Source: Mogibacterium sp. (GTDB lineage: Bacteria; Bacillota; Clostridia; Peptostreptococcales; Anaerovoracaceae). From it: a stretch of 6,624 nucleotides of DNA. Within the stretch, counting starts at the first letter, position 1, and every line of letters begins with the position of its first letter. The stretch is taken from the NCBI GenBank assembly GCA_021442505.1, contig JABUTC010000024.1:4595-11218 (forward strand). The letters run 5' to 3'. The notes below the pieces were generated by a model that saw only the letters and a list, made by a program, of their open reading frames with translations, was not told the DNA's origin and did no database searches. Shown piece by piece: positions 1-6,229 of the stretch. Both the position numbers and the translations under genes were made by a program.

Positions 1-800
1 TGTGGACTTCGGACGAGATAGACTCGCTTTTCGCCTCCATACAAAAAGGTCTTGCACAGCTGAGCAGGCATCTCAATCTCGGTGACTGTACAATCACTGA
101 AAATACAAGCGATGAGGATGACTGGCGAAACAGATGGATGGACTACTACCAGCCGCTTCTCGTGGGTGACATTCTCATAAAACCTGCGTGGTCGGAGGTT
201 CCGGAGGAGCACAAGGACGGCATCGAAGACGGCAGCATCACGCTCATCGAAATGAATCCGGGAACCGCTTTCGGCACAGGAAGTCACGAGACTACAAGGC
301 TCTGCGTGGACGGTCTTTCTAAATATCTCCTGCCGGGGCAAAAAGTCCTCGACATCGGCGCAGGCAGCGGCATACTCGGACTCTGTGCTCTTGCAAAAGG
401 TGCTTCTCTTGTAATGTCGACGGAAATCGATCCGGACTGCGAGCACATAATGCGGGAGAACGCTGAACTTAATCCGACACTTGCAGACAAAGACAATTTC
501 AGAACAGCAATCGGAAATATCATAGATGACGAGGAGATCATCGAAGCCGCTGCAAAGGCGACCGAAGATGGCAGCTACGACATCATAGTAAGCAACATAC
601 TCGCACCGGTAATCGAAACCCTCGCCGGCGAAGCTCAGGCAGACCGCTTCGCGCACACAGGAAGCATCTTCATCACCTCAGGCATAATCGACACCAAAGA
701 GCAGGATGTGGTTGATGCTTTTCGCAGGAATCCGAACTGGGAGGTCATCGAAACCCTACGCCTGAACGAGTGGTCAAGCGTAGTGGCAAAAAGATTTTAG
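1..800 (+). CDS. prmA: Ribosomal protein L11 methyltransferase PrmA (5' end outside window)
   Basis: Cytoplasmic SAM-dependent methyltransferase that trimethylates ribosomal protein L11. The frame is open from base 3, with no stop before the TAG at 798-800, giving 265 visible residues. Full PrmA proteins are about 290-320 residues, so only part of the N-terminal L11-recognition domain is missing. The ATG at 138 is internal: the sequence before it reads DEDDWRNRW, the usual PrmA segment ahead of the catalytic domain. Seen motifs are NPGTAFGTGSHETTRLC (from about 255), the SAM-binding motif VLDIGAGSGILG (about 345-380), an acidic motif-II position in STEIDPD, and VSNILAPVI (about 588-614), the PrmA form of the substrate-site NPPY-like motif. 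The gene ends 36 nt before a strong terminator, so it is the last gene of its transcript. In many Bacillota rsmE follows prmA, but not here. The identification is secure. Confidence 0.96.
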   Translation, partial: WTSDEIDSLFASIQKGLAQLSRHLNLGDCTITENTSDEDDWRNRWMDYYQPLLVGDILIKPAWSEVPEEHKDGIEDGSITLIEMNPGTAFGTGSHETTRLCVDGLSKYLLPGQKVLDIGAGSGILGLCALAKGASLVMSTEIDPDCEHIMRENAELNPTLADKDNFRTAIGNIIDDEEIIEAAAKATEDGSYDIIVSNILAPVIETLAGEAQADRFAHTGSIFITSGIIDTKEQDVVDAFRRNPNWEVIETLRLNEWSSVVAKRF

Positions 801-836
801 AAACACTTTACATAACATTTGAGTAATAACTGACGG

Positions 837-869
837 GCACCGCAAAAAACTGCGGTGCTTTTGTATTTT
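837..869 (+). terminator. Intrinsic terminator after prmA
   Basis: A perfect 8-bp GC-rich stem, GCACCGCA (837-844) pairing with TGCGGTGC (851-858), encloses a 6-nt A-rich loop. It is followed by TTTTGTATTTT. This is a classical Rho-independent terminator placed 36 nt after the prmA stop codon. It separates prmA from the downstream flavoenzyme gene. Confidence 0.93.
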
Positions 870-895
870 CAAGGTGTTCAGGGCTTGTTATTTCC

Positions 896-925
896 TTGAC
901 AGAGAGGCTTCAAACAAGGTAAATT
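896..925 (+). promoter_or_regulatory. Probable sigma-A-type promoter of the flavoenzyme gene
   Basis: A perfect -35 box TTGACA (896-901) is followed after 18 nt by TAAATT (920-925), which matches TATAAT at 4 of 6 positions. The start codon lies about 70 nt further on, so a leader of roughly 60 nt is expected. The site lies just after the prmA terminator, where a promoter is needed. A short dyad, CCTTG (894-898) and CAAGG (915-919), spans the spacer and could be an operator, but it is too short to assert. The promoter is inferred from sequence only. Confidence 0.5.
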
Positions 926-981
926 TAGGGCAAGAAAGCCGTTATTTTTGACAGATTTCGCAAGTTAGGAATCCGTTAAAG

Positions 982-987
982 AAAGGA
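982..987 (+). promoter_or_regulatory. Ribosome binding site of the flavoenzyme gene
   Basis: AAAGGA lies 7 nt before the ATG at 995. It fits the anti-Shine-Dalgarno sequence and supports that ATG as the start. Confidence 0.75.
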
Positions 988-994
988 AAAGATT

Positions 995-3061
995 ATGGAT
1001 AAGAAATACGAGCCGTTATTTACTCCATGGAAGATCGGTAATGTTGAGATCAAGAACAGAATCGTTCAGACTTCCATGGGCGGAACTTCGCTTTTCGGCT
1101 GGCTTGAGCCATGCCACTTCGATAAGGAAGCCGCTTATCACATCTTAAACAGAGCAGAAAACAACGTTGGACTCGTGCTGCCGGGCATTCAGTGCATCCG
1201 CGACACAATGGGAAGACGTTGGCTATATCAGAACAAGAAGATGTTCAAGGACCTCGCAGAGTGGATGCCTGAATTCCACAAGACAGGTTCGAAGCTTTTC
1301 ATTCAGCTGACCGCAGGTTTCGGTCGTTCAATGGCTATCAACCAGATGATGGTAGATATGCTCGAGAAGAAGCCTTTCGGTGCTGTTGCAAAGCCTTTCC
1401 TCGATGTTGAGTACTGCTGTGCTTCAGCTTCAGAGACACCAAACAGATGGTATCCGTCGCTCAAGTCGAGAGCCCTCACAGTTGAGGAAATCAAGGAAAT
1501 GGTTGAGGCATTCGCTGTAACATCCAAGATGCTCAAGGATGCAGGCGTTGACGGAGTTGAGATCCACGCTGTACATGAAGGATACCTCCTCGACCAGTTC
1601 ACAATCGCAAACATGAACTACCGTACAGACGAGTACGGCGGTTCCTTCGAAAACAGATATCGTTTTGCTACAGAAATCGTACAGGCTATCAAGCGCGAGT
1701 GCGGAGACGACTTCCCTGTTTCACTCCGTTACTCAGTAGTTTCAAAGACTAAGGGCTTCGGTCAGGGCGCTGTTCCTGGCGAGGAGTTCGAGGAGTTCGG
1801 ACGTGACATGGCTGAATCCGAGAAGGCTATCAAGTACCTCGAGGATGCCGGTTACGACATGTTCAACTGCGATAACGGAACATATGATGCATGGTACTGG
1901 GCTCACCCGCCTGTATATATGGACCAGAACTGCAACCTCGAAGATGTTAAGCACATCAAGAAGTTCACAAGCAAGCCTGTAGTTTGCGCAGGTAAGATGG
2001 ACCCTGCTGTTGCAGCCGCTGAGATTGCTGCCGGCAATATCGATGCTCTCGGAATGGCTCGTCAGAATCTCGTAGACCCTGAGTGGGTTAACAAGATTCT
2101 CGAGGACAGAATCGAAGACATCAAGCCTTGCATCAACTGCCACAACGGTTGCTTCAACTTCTCGAAGTCGAAGAGCACAGCTAATACACAGTCACTCGAA
2201 GATTCACTTCACCTTGCTCGCTGCGCTTTGACACCACCAACAATGCAGCACAACAAGTACAAGATTGTACCTACAAAGAAGCCTAAGAAGGTTGCTATCA
2301 TCGGTGCCGGAATCGGCGGACTCGAGGCAGCTCTCGTTCTCAAGCAGAGAGGCCACATGCCTGTAATCTTCGAAAAGAACGACTTCGTTGGCGGAATCTA
2401 CGTTACAGCCGCAGAGATGTCCTTCAAGCAGGAAGACAAGGCTCTCATCAAGTGGTACAAGAGACAGATTGCAAAATACGACATCGAGATCAACTTCAAC
2501 ACAGATATCGCTGACGCTGCATCACTGCTCAGAGATTTCGACGAGGTAATCATCACAATCGGAGCAAGACCTAAGACTCTCAGAGTTCCGGGCTTCGAGA
2601 AGTGCATCGACTTCACAGACCTTCTCATCAACAACAAGGGCGGCGAGAAGATTGTATTCTTCGGCGGCGGACAGTCCTCATGCGAGGCAGCATATGAGAT
2701 GGTACTTCAAGGCAAGAAGCCTGTAATCGTCGAGTTTGCTAATGACCTCATCAACACACCTGGAACATGTCTGGCTAACAGCTCGTTCCTCCGTGAGATG
2801 CTCGCATTCAAGGAAGTTCCTGTATATCTCGAGCACTCAATCTGCGAGATCGGCGATGGCTATGTAATGGTTAAGCCAAACAACGGCGACGAGCCATTCA
2901 AGGTAGAGTGCGACTCGGTTGTAAACGGACTCGGATTCGTTCCAAACATGATGTACTCAAGCAAGAAGAGTTTCCACATCCACAAGATCGGTACCTGCGT
3001 AAAGTGGGGTAACCTGAGAGATGTAATCTGGAGTGCATGGGACGTTTGCATGAAGATCTAA
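995..3061 (+). CDS. Old-Yellow-Enzyme-type NADH:flavin oxidoreductase / enoate-dienoyl reductase family, Fe-S flavoprotein
   Basis: A complete 688-residue cytoplasmic enzyme of the family that includes 2,4-dienoyl-CoA reductase, clostridial 2-enoate reductase and BaiCD-like proteins. Such enzymes pass electrons from NAD(P)H through FAD, a 4Fe-4S cluster and FMN to an activated C=C bond. Residues 1-370 form the FMN TIM barrel: YEPLFTPWKIGNVEIKNRIV at the start, the active-site segment EIHAVHEGYLLDQF (189-202, with H191, H194, Y197) and RTDEYGGSFENRYRF (210-224). Fe-S cysteines are C379, C382, C386 and C410. The FAD Rossmann motif is VAIIGAGIGGLEAA (433-446). The NAD motif is IVFFGGGQSSCEAA (553-566). 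The C-terminal segment CVKWGNLRDVIWSAWDVCMKI is typical of the family. The spacing between C386 and C410 is 23 residues, against 11 in E. coli dienoyl-CoA reductase. Lys is nearly always AAG, Ile mostly ATC and Leu mostly CTC, which suggests high expression. It stands alone between two terminators. The substrate cannot be read from the sequence; bile-acid, enoate, flavonoid or steroid substrates are all open. Confidence 0.9.
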   Translation: MDKKYEPLFTPWKIGNVEIKNRIVQTSMGGTSLFGWLEPCHFDKEAAYHILNRAENNVGLVLPGIQCIRDTMGRRWLYQNKKMFKDLAEWMPEFHKTGSKLFIQLTAGFGRSMAINQMMVDMLEKKPFGAVAKPFLDVEYCCASASETPNRWYPSLKSRALTVEEIKEMVEAFAVTSKMLKDAGVDGVEIHAVHEGYLLDQFTIANMNYRTDEYGGSFENRYRFATEIVQAIKRECGDDFPVSLRYSVVSKTKGFGQGAVPGEEFEEFGRDMAESEKAIKYLEDAGYDMFNCDNGTYDAWYWAHPPVYMDQNCNLEDVKHIKKFTSKPVVCAGKMDPAVAAAEIAAGNIDALGMARQNLVDPEWVNKILEDRIEDIKPCINCHNGCFNFSKSKSTANTQSLEDSLHLARCALTPPTMQHNKYKIVPTKKPKKVAIIGAGIGGLEAALVLKQRGHMPVIFEKNDFVGGIYVTAAEMSFKQEDKALIKWYKRQIAKYDIEINFNTDIADAASLLRDFDEVIITIGARPKTLRVPGFEKCIDFTDLLINNKGGEKIVFFGGGQSSCEAAYEMVLQGKKPVIVEFANDLINTPGTCLANSSFLREMLAFKEVPVYLEHSICEIGDGYVMVKPNNGDEPFKVECDSVVNGLGFVPNMMYSSKKSFHIHKIGTCVKWGNLRDVIWSAWDVCMKI

Positions 3062-3077
3062 TTTTTCAAAGCATGCT

Positions 3078-3108
3078 AAAAGCCGCTTCATACGAAGCGG
3101 CTTTTTAT
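3078..3108. terminator. Bidirectional intrinsic terminator between convergent genes
   Basis: A perfect 9-bp stem, AGCCGCTTC (3081-3089) pairing with GAAGCGGCT (3094-3102), closes a 4-nt loop and is extended by A/T pairs on both sides. On the + strand it is followed by TTTTTATT. On the - strand it is followed by TTTTAGC. It lies 16 nt after the flavoenzyme stop codon and 11 nt beyond the larC stop codon, so it most likely ends both transcripts. The poly-U run is better on the + strand. Confidence 0.92.
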
Positions 3109-3119
3109 TGTCCCGATTT

Positions 3120-4601
3120 TTATTCTTCCGTCTCTGCCGGCTCTGACGACTCTTCTGTCTGTGCCGGCTCTGTAGGCTCTACCGGTGCGCTCTCTTTTTT
3201 CATATGTGAGAGTCTGTCGTGTTCACCGCAGTACTGCTTAACAACCTCATCTAGTCCAAGTCCTGTCTTCTTTGCGATTGCCGCAATGTCCTCGTACTCG
3301 AACTTTTCCTTGCTTACGCCAAAGCCCTCGGCCTTCTTAAGTCTAACGTCGCCAAAAGGTGTGCTTCTGTACTCGATTCTTCTCTCCAGAGCATAGCGCT
3401 TAATCTCCTGCTCTCTGAGCCCAAGAGTCGTCGTATGCCTGAAGAAGGTATCTCTTATTGCCTCGCGCTCTTCTTCCCTGCAAAGCGCAGAAACCATGAT
3501 TCCGAGTCTGCTCTTCTTCATACCGATTGGTGTGGTATATACATCAAGAGCTCCGGCATCAAAGAGTCTCTCTATAGCAAAGCCTATAGCCTCTGCAGTC
3601 ATATCATCCAGATTGCAGGAATACTCGAATATATTTTCTATAATGCCCGCAGGTGCTTCCTCTGCAGTTTCAGTTTCCGGAGCTGTCTCTTCCGGCTCCT
3701 CTGTCTCTGCTTCCACCTCAGGATTTTCTGCTTCAGGTGTCTCAACCGCTGCAACAGCTGCGACTGCCTCCGGAGCAGGCTCTTCTGCTACAGGCTCCTC
3801 TACTGCAACAGGCTCTTCCTCAACTACAGGGTCCTCCGTCTCGCCTATTAATGCACGAACGATGTTCGGCCAGTCATAATCTCTCTTTCCCGAACTGTAG
3901 GCAATCGATTTAACTTCCATTGCCGGTGCCTTGCCGTACTCGTTGGCGAAAAATCTGATAATAGCAGCGCCGGTAGGTGTACACATCTCACCCTTGCGGT
4001 TTGTGTTGCAGATTGGAACGCCTTTTAGCAGAGCTGCAGTAGCCGGTGTTGGCACGGAAAGAACACCATGCGCGCACTCAACGGTGCCGCAGCCGACGCC
4101 TATCGGTGAAACAACGATTTTCTTTGCTTCCAGTTTCTCGACCAGGTAGCAGAAACCCATAATGTCTGCTATTGCATCAAGGCTTCCGACCTCGTGGAAA
4201 TGAACCTCTCCAACAGGTACACCGTGAGCCTTGCTTTCAGCGCTGGCGAGAAGCGCATAGACCTTGAACGCATTAATACGAGCCGTCTCAGATGCGTTCA
4301 GCTTTGCAATTATATTTGCAACGTCTCTTAGTGTCCGGTAGTCGCGCGAATGTTTTGCCGCATGCTTCTGCGTGTAAATCATTTCGCTCTCTTCTTCACC
4401 GTCTATCAGAACCGTCATCTGGATCGTCTTGATGCCCATCTTGTTATGTTTTCTGGGCCTGTAAACAGTGTTCGGAATACCGAAGGCATTCATCTCGTCC
4501 AATGCCGCTCTTTTTTCTTCATCCGGCAGCAAGCCAAAAAGTGCCGCCGTCAGCATGTCGCCTGCAGCCCCTCGACTGCAGTCAAGATAAATTGTTTTCA
4601 T
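3120..4601 (-). CDS. larC: Nickel-pincer cofactor biosynthesis protein LarC (nickel insertase), with acidic linker
   Basis: LarC inserts Ni into pyridinium-3,5-bisthiocarboxylate mononucleotide in a CTP-dependent step to give the NPN cofactor. The protein has 493 residues, against roughly 400-420 for the family. The N-terminal domain (1-254) opens with MKTIYLDCSRGAAGDM and contains GEVHFHEVGSLDAIADIMGF (131-150), LSVPTPATAALLKGVPI and GEMCTPTGAAIIRFFA. It ends in SSGKRDYDWPNIVRALIGE. The C-terminal, CTP-binding-type domain (about 319-467) carries YSCNLDDMTAEAIGFA and TPIGMKKSRLGIMVSALC. Between them lies a 64-residue Glu/Pro/Ala-rich linker (255-318). A second acidic tail covers 469-493. In Lactobacillus plantarum LarC is made from larC1 and larC2 by ribosomal frameshifting; here it is one continuous frame. 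The ATG at 4601 has GAAGGGA (4608-4614) 6 nt upstream. It is the last gene of the operon, 80 nt after larB. Family assignment is firm; the role of the acidic regions is unknown. Confidence 0.95.
   Translation of the reverse strand: MKTIYLDCSRGAAGDMLTAALFGLLPDEEKRAALDEMNAFGIPNTVYRPRKHNKMGIKTIQMTVLIDGEEESEMIYTQKHAAKHSRDYRTLRDVANIIAKLNASETARINAFKVYALLASAESKAHGVPVGEVHFHEVGSLDAIADIMGFCYLVEKLEAKKIVVSPIGVGCGTVECAHGVLSVPTPATAALLKGVPICNTNRKGEMCTPTGAAIIRFFANEYGKAPAMEVKSIAYSSGKRDYDWPNIVRALIGETEDPVVEEEPVAVEEPVAEEPAPEAVAAVAAVETPEAENPEVEAETEEPEETAPETETAEEAPAGIIENIFEYSCNLDDMTAEAIGFAIERLFDAGALDVYTTPIGMKKSRLGIMVSALCREEEREAIRDTFFRHTTTLGLREQEIKRYALERRIEYRSTPFGDVRLKKAEGFGVSKEKFEYEDIAAIAKKTGLGLDEVVKQYCGEHDRLSHMKKESAPVEPTEPAQTEESSEPAETEE
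3648..3839 (-). repeat. Glu/Pro-rich low-complexity linker within larC, with internal EEPVA-type repeats
   Basis: This segment encodes residues 255-318 of LarC. It is almost entirely Glu, Pro, Ala, Val and Thr, with no aromatic residue and no Lys or Arg. At its start the peptide repeats as EEEPVA, VEEPVA and AEEPAP, and the DNA shows matching repeats of ACAGGCTC-type units on the + strand at about 3774-3832. This points to growth by short in-frame duplications. It sits exactly between the two LarC domains, where L. plantarum LarC is split between two reading frames. Confidence 0.8.
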
Positions 4602-4620
4602 TTGTTTTCCCTTCTTACGC

Positions 4621-4703
4621 CTTTTTTTGCTTTTACTTGCTTTGCTTGCTTACTTTTACTTGCTTTTACTTGCTTTTACTTCTACTTGCTTTTTTTGCTT
4701 TTA
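4621..4703 (-). repeat. 10-bp tandem repeat with phased A-tracts at the larB-larC junction
   Basis: On the + strand the unit TTTTACTTGC occurs at 4631-4640, 4654-4663 and 4664-4673. A degenerate copy lies at 4674-4683, and related T-rich pieces (T7 runs at 4622-4628 and 4690-4696) flank the array. In the transcript it reads as repeated GCAAGUAAAA, almost free of U. The array fills most of the 80-nt gap between larB and larC and encodes the last residues of LarB (KSKKSK). The 10-bp period puts A4 tracts about one helical turn apart, which is the arrangement of intrinsically curved DNA. Units are too short and lack spacers, so it is not a CRISPR array. Confidence 0.85.
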
Positions 4704-5464
4704 CAATTCATATGGTTCATTCGGCCTGCGAGGAATCCCGCACCGAAGCCATTATCAATATTCACAACCGACACACCGCTCGCACAGGAATTCAGCATTG
4801 CTAAAAGTGCCGCCATTCCCTCGAAAGCTGCGCCGTAGCCAACACTCGTCGGCACCGCGATTACCGGACAGTCCACAAGGCCTCCGACTACGCTTGCAAG
4901 AGCGCCCTCCATTCCGGCAACTGCAATAATCACGCTCGCATCCATCACATCATCGAGATGTGAAAGTAATCTGTGAAGTCCTGCGACTCCGACGTCATAA
5001 AGTCTGACAACCTCATTTCCCATTGCCTCTGCGGTAAAAGCCGCTTCCTCGGCCACCGGAATATCGCTCGTGCCTGCCGTCACAACGACAATGCGACCCA
5101 TGCCGCCCGGTGCGGCCTTAGGTCCGATTAAAGCGATGCGTGCCTGCTCGTTATATTCAAAATCAAAATTTTCTGCAAGTACAGAAGCCTTCTCTGCACC
5201 AAGCCTTGTAATCATTATGCTCTCCTGTCCGTGGGAAAGCATTGATTCAATGATGCCTTTAATCTGCTCTGCCGACTTGCTCTCGCCGTATATTACCTCA
5301 GCCACTCCCTGGCGGAACTTTCTGTGAAGATCCACCTTGGCATAGCCGATGTCGTCATACGGCTCCTTTTTGATCATATTCTGTATTTCGGTCTCCGCCT
5401 GCTCAAGCGACATCTCGCCGTTTCTCGTTGCAAGCAGAATATCCTGCAGACTTTCTATATTCAT
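4682..5464 (-). CDS. larB: Pyridinium-3,5-biscarboxylic acid mononucleotide synthase LarB
   Basis: LarB performs the first step of NPN cofactor synthesis. It carboxylates the pyridine ring of nicotinic acid adenine dinucleotide at C5 and hydrolyses the phosphoanhydride, giving pyridinium-3,5-biscarboxylic acid mononucleotide plus AMP. The 260-residue protein has a LarB-specific N-terminal region (MNIESLQDILLATRNGEMSL) and a PurE-like C-terminal domain. Visible motifs are VVVTAGTSDIPVAEEA (126-141), YDVGVAGLHRLLSHL (156-170), AVAGMEGALASVVGGLV (181-197) and LNSCASGVSVVNIDNGFGAG (224-243). C227 lies in the motif that holds the cysteine known to attack the substrate ring in L. plantarum LarB. 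The start ATG overlaps the larE stop codon by 4 nt (ATGA, 5461-5464). A GAGGA site (5471-5475) lies 6 nt upstream inside larE, so translation is probably coupled. The Lys/Ser-rich end (CKSKKSK) is encoded by the edge of the 10-bp repeat array and is probably not part of the conserved fold. Confidence 0.96.
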   Translation of the reverse strand: MNIESLQDILLATRNGEMSLEQAETEIQNMIKKEPYDDIGYAKVDLHRKFRQGVAEVIYGESKSAEQIKGIIESMLSHGQESIMITRLGAEKASVLAENFDFEYNEQARIALIGPKAAPGGMGRIVVVTAGTSDIPVAEEAAFTAEAMGNEVVRLYDVGVAGLHRLLSHLDDVMDASVIIAVAGMEGALASVVGGLVDCPVIAVPTSVGYGAAFEGMAALLAMLNSCASGVSVVNIDNGFGAGFLAGRMNHMNCKSKKSK

Positions 5465-6225
5465 GCACGGTCCTCACTAACTTTAATATCTGTGTACACC
5501 TGTCCGAGCCTGTCGAGAATCTCGTCTTTGTGCTCTGCGAAAATCCCCTTCTCGTCCGCCCGAATTTCGAGTTTTGCGCTCCTTTTTCCCTCGGTCAACT
5601 CATACGTCCTTACGCGGAAATCCGTGAATCCCAGCCCCTTTAAAAAACTCTCTGAGCATTCTATCTCCGCAAGTCTTTCCTCAGTTATTCTCTCGCCCGC
5701 TGCTATCCTCGTAGCAAGGCAGGAATACGAAGGTTTGTTCCAGCAGCTTAATCCCAGTTCTCTTGCCGAACTGCGGACCTCTGCCTTATCTATGCCGCAT
5801 TCCCTGAGAGGCGACCTGACACCGAGCTCTTTCAGCGCCCTCATTCCGGGCCTGTCGGATGCATCGTCAGAAAAGTTAGTTCCGTCCACTATTAAAGAGT
5901 CGCCGAGAGTGCCAAGTGTCTCAAAAATTTTTAAAAAAATTTTATTTTTGCAGTGATAGCATCTGTCTTCTTTGTTTTGTACGATTTCCTCATTTGCGAG
6001 GGTGTCAGCCTGCAGCACTTTGAGATTTGCCCCCAGACTTTCTGCGGTCTTCTTTGCATCCTCAATCTCGAATGCCGGCTGGAAAGGCGTACAGACCATA
6101 TATGCCGTCACATCTGCACCGGCCTCGATAGCCGCAGCCAGCAGATATGCCGAATCCACACCACCGGAATATGCAAGAGCGATTTTCTTATTCTCACTGA
6201 AAAATTCTCTGAGCTTATCGTTCAT
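5461..6225 (-). CDS. larE: ATP-dependent sulfur transferase LarE
   Basis: LarE is a PP-loop ATPase that adenylates the carboxylates of pyridinium-3,5-biscarboxylate mononucleotide and replaces them with thiocarboxylates, the sulfur step of NPN synthesis. The PP-loop is YSGGVDSAYLL (residues 19-29). Other family features are DRCYHCKNKIF (88-97, with C89 and C92), VDGTNFSDDASDRPGMRAL and WNKPSYSCLATRI (162-174). C169 corresponds by motif to the sacrificial Cys176 of L. plantarum LarE. The protein has 254 residues from the ATG at 6225. That start lies 4 nt after the cysK stop codon and directly before MNDKLREFFSENKKIALAYSGG, as expected for the family. A longer frame from a TTG at 6291 would overlap cysK by about 60 nt with unfamiliar sequence, so it was not chosen. 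No strong Shine-Dalgarno precedes the ATG, so translation probably depends on coupling to cysK. The gene overlaps larB by 4 nt. Further cysteines C161 and C190 lie near C169. Confidence 0.94.
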   Translation of the reverse strand: MNDKLREFFSENKKIALAYSGGVDSAYLLAAAIEAGADVTAYMVCTPFQPAFEIEDAKKTAESLGANLKVLQADTLANEEIVQNKEDRCYHCKNKIFLKIFETLGTLGDSLIVDGTNFSDDASDRPGMRALKELGVRSPLRECGIDKAEVRSSARELGLSCWNKPSYSCLATRIAAGERITEERLAEIECSESFLKGLGFTDFRVRTYELTEGKRSAKLEIRADEKGIFAEHKDEILDRLGQVYTDIKVSEDRA

Positions 6226-6229
6226 CTGA

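Noticed and set aside
138..800. ATG at 138 as the prmA start
   Set aside because: The same frame is open to base 3 and encodes recognisable PrmA sequence (DEDDWRNRW) before this Met, so the gene starts outside the window.
1303..2143. Minus-strand frames inside the flavoenzyme gene
   Set aside because: They are antisense to a strongly conserved coding frame with codon bias, and show no motifs or start signals.
995..3061. Assigning the flavoenzyme as BaiCD or another bile-acid enzyme
   Set aside because: Family membership is clear but no other bai genes are present, and substrate cannot be inferred from motifs shared by the whole family.
3435..3913. Ser- or Leu-rich + strand frames opposite the LarC linker
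   Set aside because: They are shadows of the Glu/Pro/Ala-rich codons of larC on the other strand. Three overlapping open frames in the same low-complexity DNA are a compositional artefact.
4631..4683. CRISPR-like array
   Set aside because: The units are 10 bp, directly tandem, with no unique spacers and no cas genes nearby.
4350..4929. Leu/Phe-rich + strand frames across the larB-larC junction, looking like small membrane proteins
   Set aside because: The hydrophobic look comes from reading the T-rich repeat array and antisense larB/larC codons. There is no ribosome binding site, and the opposite strand has firm homology.
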